A stretch of 64,000 bases of DNA from Ceraceosorus guamensis (Eukaryota > Basidiomycota > Exobasidiomycetes > Ceraceosorales > Ceraceosoraceae), in the NCBI RefSeq assembly GCF_003144195.1, contig NW_020290024.1, positions 1-64,000 on the forward strand, written 5' to 3'. Below the pieces are notes generated by a model. It was not told the origin of the DNA. It did no database searches and saw only the letters and a program-made list of their open reading frames with translations. Below, in pieces: positions 59,905 to 64,000 of the stretch (positions are counted from its first letter, which is position 1; every line of letters begins with the position of its first letter). The translations under genes were made by a program, and so were the position numbers.

Positions 59905-61715
59905 GCACGCAAGGCTTGAGTTGGACCGCTTTTTTTTCTTGTGGGCCTGCGGTCATCACGCTGAACATGGCCATCCTGCTACGCTGACTGCACATCAGCT
60001 CACCTTGTGGTTGCAGGTTCCCTCTTATTGATTGCGGTTGTCGTGCCTCGGATCGCTCGAGTGCCCGAGTGGCTGCAAGCTCGAAGGGCGACCAGAGTAT
60101 TCAAAAGGTGTGACGTGACTTTCAGCATTTGGTCGGTCGGCTGCAGCGCCAGCGTAAGTGAGAGTCAAAGTGTGAACGCCCGCGCCCTTCAGCAAGGTAT
60201 GTACTCGTATAGCTGCATGGCCAGTCGATCGTGAGTCGAGAGTACGCGAAAGCACCTCGATTATATAGCGCTCAGAAGCGGATTACATCCACGGCCTTGA
60301 GACCCGATTCTGTATGGGAGCGCCAATCTGACGCCCAAGCAAGCAATTACCTCGGTTGAAGTCGAATGAACGGAGTTGGCATCTTGATGTAGCTGTGGCG
60401 ACTATGATATGGCTATGCGGTACTCGATGACTTGTTCGCTCACCTACGCGAAACCTTGTTGGAAGTCGAAGAGGAGGGCGCTTCAGTAGGGATACATGGC
60501 CTTGTTGAAAGATCTGCAGGGATCGAAGCATCAACAGCAACAGCCGCTTCAGTCAAGTGTGCTGCGTTTTTCTTTTGCGTCGGCTGCCGGCTGCGTGAGA
60601 CTCGCGCGTCGTTCTGCAGCAGGTTGAAACTCGGCACCAGCGCGCTCTGCTTAGCGACTTCGATAGCCCGGTCTGGCCCTGAATAACAGAGCTGATGCTG
60701 CATGCTACACTTTGACTGTATACTTGCCACCTGCATGCTTCATGCTGCATCGCGAGGGTTGGCTGTGCGAGAGACCGCCCGCGTAACTATGATGATGCTG
60801 GGACTGCTCGCAGCATCAGGTCCGCTCTCGCTCCGCCTAGCCTCCGCCCGCCTGCCTGCCTCGCCCTTCTCGCCGAGCTTGCGTTGCGCATGTGGTTCTA
60901 GGTCCCAGCAGCATCTCGATGGCCCTGACGATCCCGATCGGCCTCACCACAACCATCTCATTAAGCTGCCTTTCCCCCCCTCTTCGCTCGGAAAGCTAAA
61001 CTACTCCGCTCCGCCTTTCCCATATCCACGTTCCGTCAGCGGCAATCACTGCTCCCATCAGGCACCCTGCTCAACACCAACGATCGCGTGCACGTCTTTC
61101 CGAGCCTCTGACTTGTTTTGTTTCACAAACGCGCTCGACGCTCTTGCTGTCCAAGTTGGCCTCTGCGCAGGTTCCTCTCAACGCCTCAAATACAACCTTC
61201 GCCCCCATCGACGCAGTCATCGGCCACTTCTCCGAGCCGGTGAGGCGCAGCGCAGTCTTAAATAGACTGAGTATAACGTGAACAATCTCGCGCGCGCAAC
61301 CTTGGTCCTCTGCCAGCATAGGTCTAGCTCGACCTCGGATCAGGGCGCGCGCAAAAGTATCAGCCTCACACCGGCACTTTGCGCAGCCCTTCCCGGCAAT
61401 CTACGCTGCTCCTAGAATAGAGCATTCGTCTCTTACGTGCTGTGCATTCAGTGCTCATAGCTATAGTCCCCGCTCGCTGGCTGCCTCCTCAGGGCCGGCC
61501 AGTCAGTCTCCAAGACGCCACGATCAGGTGCTCTTGCCGCCCGGCTAGCTGTCATATAGCAGCGGCATCGTATCGCTCTTAAAGCAGTGGCTGTCAACCG
61601 GTCCGCCACCTGCCAATACCAAACGGAACACCTGCCGAGCGACGCACCTTGCTCTCGCGCGACCTAGCCTGACACAGCACCTGCAAGCAGCGTTCATCAA
61701 AATATACTCGTCCAG

Positions 61716-63417
61716 ATGGCGTACTCTCCGCAAGCTGCAACTCAACGCAGCGGCTCCTCAGAGCCATCCTCGCCCTACATCTCCCCCGTCGCTACACGTC
61801 CTAGACAAGGCGCTTTGACTTCTGATGGTCTGCCGAATGACGTCCTGTCTCATCTGACGCTGCCCATGCCAAAGCGCAGGGGCGCAGTGTCGGGTGCAAG
61901 TGGACCTGCGTTGCCCTTTCCACCTTTGCAAAGACCCCCTCGTCGCGATACGAGTCGAGGGCCAAGTCCTAGTGCTGAAGAAGGGCCTGAACTGCCGCGA
62001 ATTGCTCCTCTCAACGCACCACCTCAGCGGAGAGGAGCGATCGCCGCCCCAGGCTTCTCGAGTCTTACGCGTTCGAACACTTCAATTCCGGGCATGTCCT
62101 CGATGGGCTCGTCGCCATTCCAGCCCGGCTACGAAGACAGTCGTACAACTCACGACGGAGTGCCCGCTTACGCACCGAGCGGTTCGGGTCTTGGCCCTAG
62201 CGCTAGTATTCCGGCCTCTTGGACCGACTTGCGTCGCTCAAGTCGTGGCAGCGCGCCCCCTCTGGACAACAACTACCTCGCTAGCTTCTCGACTGCTCCA
62301 TCAGCCTCTGCAGCTGACGGCATTCCTCCGACCACTACCTACCAATCAACTTCTTCTTACCCAAGCTCGGCCGCGGTCACTGCAGCGACCTCAGCAAGCT
62401 CGCACGCGGCTTACGTCTCCGCTGCCTATTCCGCCCCTCCCAGCGGCCCTTCATTTGCGCCCATGCACGTGAGCCAGTATGGGAATCCGACTGCTGGGCT
62501 GGGACGTCCTGCTTGGCAACCTACCATGACGGCTGGACCCTCCATGCACAACATGTATGCGCCCAGCGGTCTGTCTTTTGACGTCGCCAAGCCCCGGCCG
62601 CGATCCGGCCCACGCATAGATTCTGACGTCCCGCGAAACTTCAGGTGTCAGTATGCGGGATGCCCCGCTCGATTCCAACGCAATCATGACCTCAAGCGCC
62701 ATCAGCGAGGTCACCTCGCAACCCGGCCCTTCTCGTGCTCGTGTGGAAAGAGCTTCAGCCGCAAGGACGCATTAAAGCGACACATGCTTGTCAAGGTGAG
62801 TTGCAACGCCGTGCTCGTCTTGTTGGTTGTTGCCGGACGCTAACTCGGAACTCGCTTCGCGCGGATAGGGATGCGGGCACGCATCGCGACGAGATGGTGC
62901 GGGTGGTAAGTCGCAGGAGCGAGACGCCAAGAGGTCCAACAGTCAAGGCCCCGATGCAGGACCGGAAGGCGAAGTGGATGACCAAGATGATCTGGATGAA
63001 GGTGAAGATCAAAGTCCAGATGAAGAGCGCCAGGACATGGACACTCAAGATGCTGAAGAGTACGGCCGACATCGCGGCTACTCTGGCTCAAGCACCCACA
63101 CGCCGGGCTGGCAAGACACAGCGAGATCGCGCATGACTTCCGCTCCTCAATCTCGCGCACCTTTGCGCACACACTCTTCGGACGAGTGGAGTGGCCGATC
63201 ATCGCATGATGTTCATGGTTCGCCCTCTCGTGTGGAGAGCGGATCTGGTAGCCACTATGCGACCTCTGTTGCTTCGTATCAGCCCTCGACGAGCAACTAC
63301 CTGAGCTCGCACAGCGCGTACTCTAGTGCTTATGATCCGCCATCCAGCACGATTCGCAGAGAAAGCATCGCCAGCTTGCTTAACTTTCCCTCGACCCCCA
63401 TCGTGCCTGGCAGGTAG
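61716..63417 (+). CDS. C2H2-type zinc-finger transcription factor
   Basis: Exons 61716-62795 and 62869-63417 give 542 residues. Two fingers lie at about residues 311-364: a classic one (CQYAGC, then HDLKRHQRGH) and a shortened second one (FSCSCGKSFSRKDALKRH, with Cys-x-Cys) whose final ligand Cys362 or His364 is supplied by the next exon. Family knowledge: paired fingers with KxFSRKDALKRH contact DNA, and proteins of this design are fungal regulators. The long N-terminus is Ser/Pro/Ala-rich, as in activation domains; after the fingers is an acidic stretch (DDQDDLDEGEDQSPDEE) and a Ser/Tyr-rich tail ending SLLNFPSTPIVPGR. The target genes are unknown. A large empty upstream region suggests complex regulation. 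Confidence 0.88.
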
Positions 63418-64000
63418 TGGCGCTTGGACGATTCCTTTGCCCCGCCTTTTTTGGTAACTTGCTGTCGTGTCCTTGTCCCCTCCGACTTTGACTCTTGCAC
63501 GCCTCCGACGTCACCTATGTGCGATCCAATCGACGATGTTCTCTTTTCTGCTTTCACCTCCGTCGGCCCCCTTTTGCGCTACGATTTTGGTCATGCCTCT
63601 AGATCGCTCAGAATGAGAATCATGAATGTCACACATGCTTTTCCTCCATTCCCGTCTGATCACGTTTGCGCCTGGCTCGCGCAGCGGGCTCGTCCACCAC
63701 GAGTCTGATGTACAGCGACGTGCTCTCTAGCACTTGGTGACCGCTTGTTCATCAGCCGATTGGTAGAGGCGTGTGGTATGTCAAGTGCGATACACAGAAG
63801 TGACGAGGATGCTTGCCTGGCAAATCCTTGCATGTTGGGTGAGGCGCACAGCAGACCATGCGACGGTGCGCGAATTCACGAATCGCAAGTCACGAGTGCC
63901 GACGCGCGTTTTTTCACGATTCGAGTCACGAGTCCTCGAGTGAATTTGAATCAGAATGTGAATCTCGATGATGAGATGTGCTTGCGCATTCTTGTTTGAC
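63418..64000. other. 3' flank of the zinc-finger gene
   Basis: No gene supported. Ends with the intergenic-word cluster described separately. Confidence 0.5.
63890..63933. repeat. Pair of TCACGAGT words with TTCACGA-type words
   Basis: TCACGAGT at 63890-63897 and 63926-63933, flanked by ATTCACGAATC (about 63875) and TTCACGATTC (about 63914): both intergenic word families occur together here. Confidence 0.85.

Larger units (their letters stand above)
55188..61715. other. 6.5-kb gene-poor stretch
   Basis: Many short frames but none with domain-like sequence, splice-consistent neighbours or a plausible start. Contains a TCACGAC tandem (56843-56874), four TCACGAGT copies (55532, 57039, 57307, 58036), a CAG tract and a GCAT tract. 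From about 60930 to 61700 the sequence is C/T-rich and may be the promoter and a long leader of the zinc-finger gene. Confidence 0.55.

Noticed and set aside
60702-61265. 187-residue open frame before the zinc-finger gene
   Set aside because: Composition follows the C/T-rich DNA, no domain or conserved-looking block, better explained as promoter or leader.
1-64000. Transposable or virus-like elements
   Set aside because: No transposase, reverse transcriptase, integrase or capsid-like sequence, and no long terminal or inverted repeats were seen.

Overview
The window looks like nuclear DNA of a basidiomycete fungus, most likely a smut relative (Ustilaginomycotina). The genes are intron-containing, with short introns of about 50-200 nt, GTGAGT/GTAAG donors and YAG acceptors. 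The products are typically fungal: a PDR-type ABC transporter, a UFD4 HECT ligase, a fungal opsin and a CarB-type desaturase. The lineage is inferred from gene style and content, not from a database match. I support fourteen protein genes and one tRNA, and rebuilt the splice structures by keeping reading phase across each junction.

Left part (1-20.4 kb): a short-chain dehydrogenase (-), glyoxalase I (+), a YggS/PROSC-type PLP-binding protein (-), an F-box/RCC1 protein (+), a long many-exon protein with an F-box-like start (+), an HD-domain phosphohydrolase (-), tRNA-Tyr(GTA) with a 40-nt intron (+), and a CID protein predicted to bind the RNA polymerase II CTD (-).

Middle (21-30.2 kb): a retinal/photoreceptor mini-cluster. 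It holds a carotenoid cleavage oxygenase (-), a microbial rhodopsin of the CarO/NOP-1 type (+) and a CarB-type phytoene desaturase (-). The desaturase makes the carotenoid, the oxygenase probably cuts it to retinal, and the opsin binds retinal through its helix-G lysine. No phytoene synthase/lycopene cyclase is in the window. The 2.9-kb spacer between the divergent oxygenase and opsin genes holds GATC repeats and a 12-bp perfect inverted repeat.

Right part (31-64 kb): a membrane-anchored protein disulfide isomerase-like protein (+), a PDR ABC transporter (+), an RraA/HMG-aldolase family protein (-), a 2,270-residue UFD4/TRIP12-type ubiquitin ligase (-), an LtrA-family membrane protein (-), a 6.5-kb stretch with no gene I can support, and a C2H2 zinc-finger regulator (+).

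The most unusual signal is between the genes. The 8-mer TCACGAGT (either strand) occurs at least 17 times, always outside the exons I call, often in clusters, tandem variants or inverted pairs. It is joined by AATCGTGAATC-like and AT-rich GATTCTTGA-like words. I saw no transposon, virus-like element or CRISPR array.
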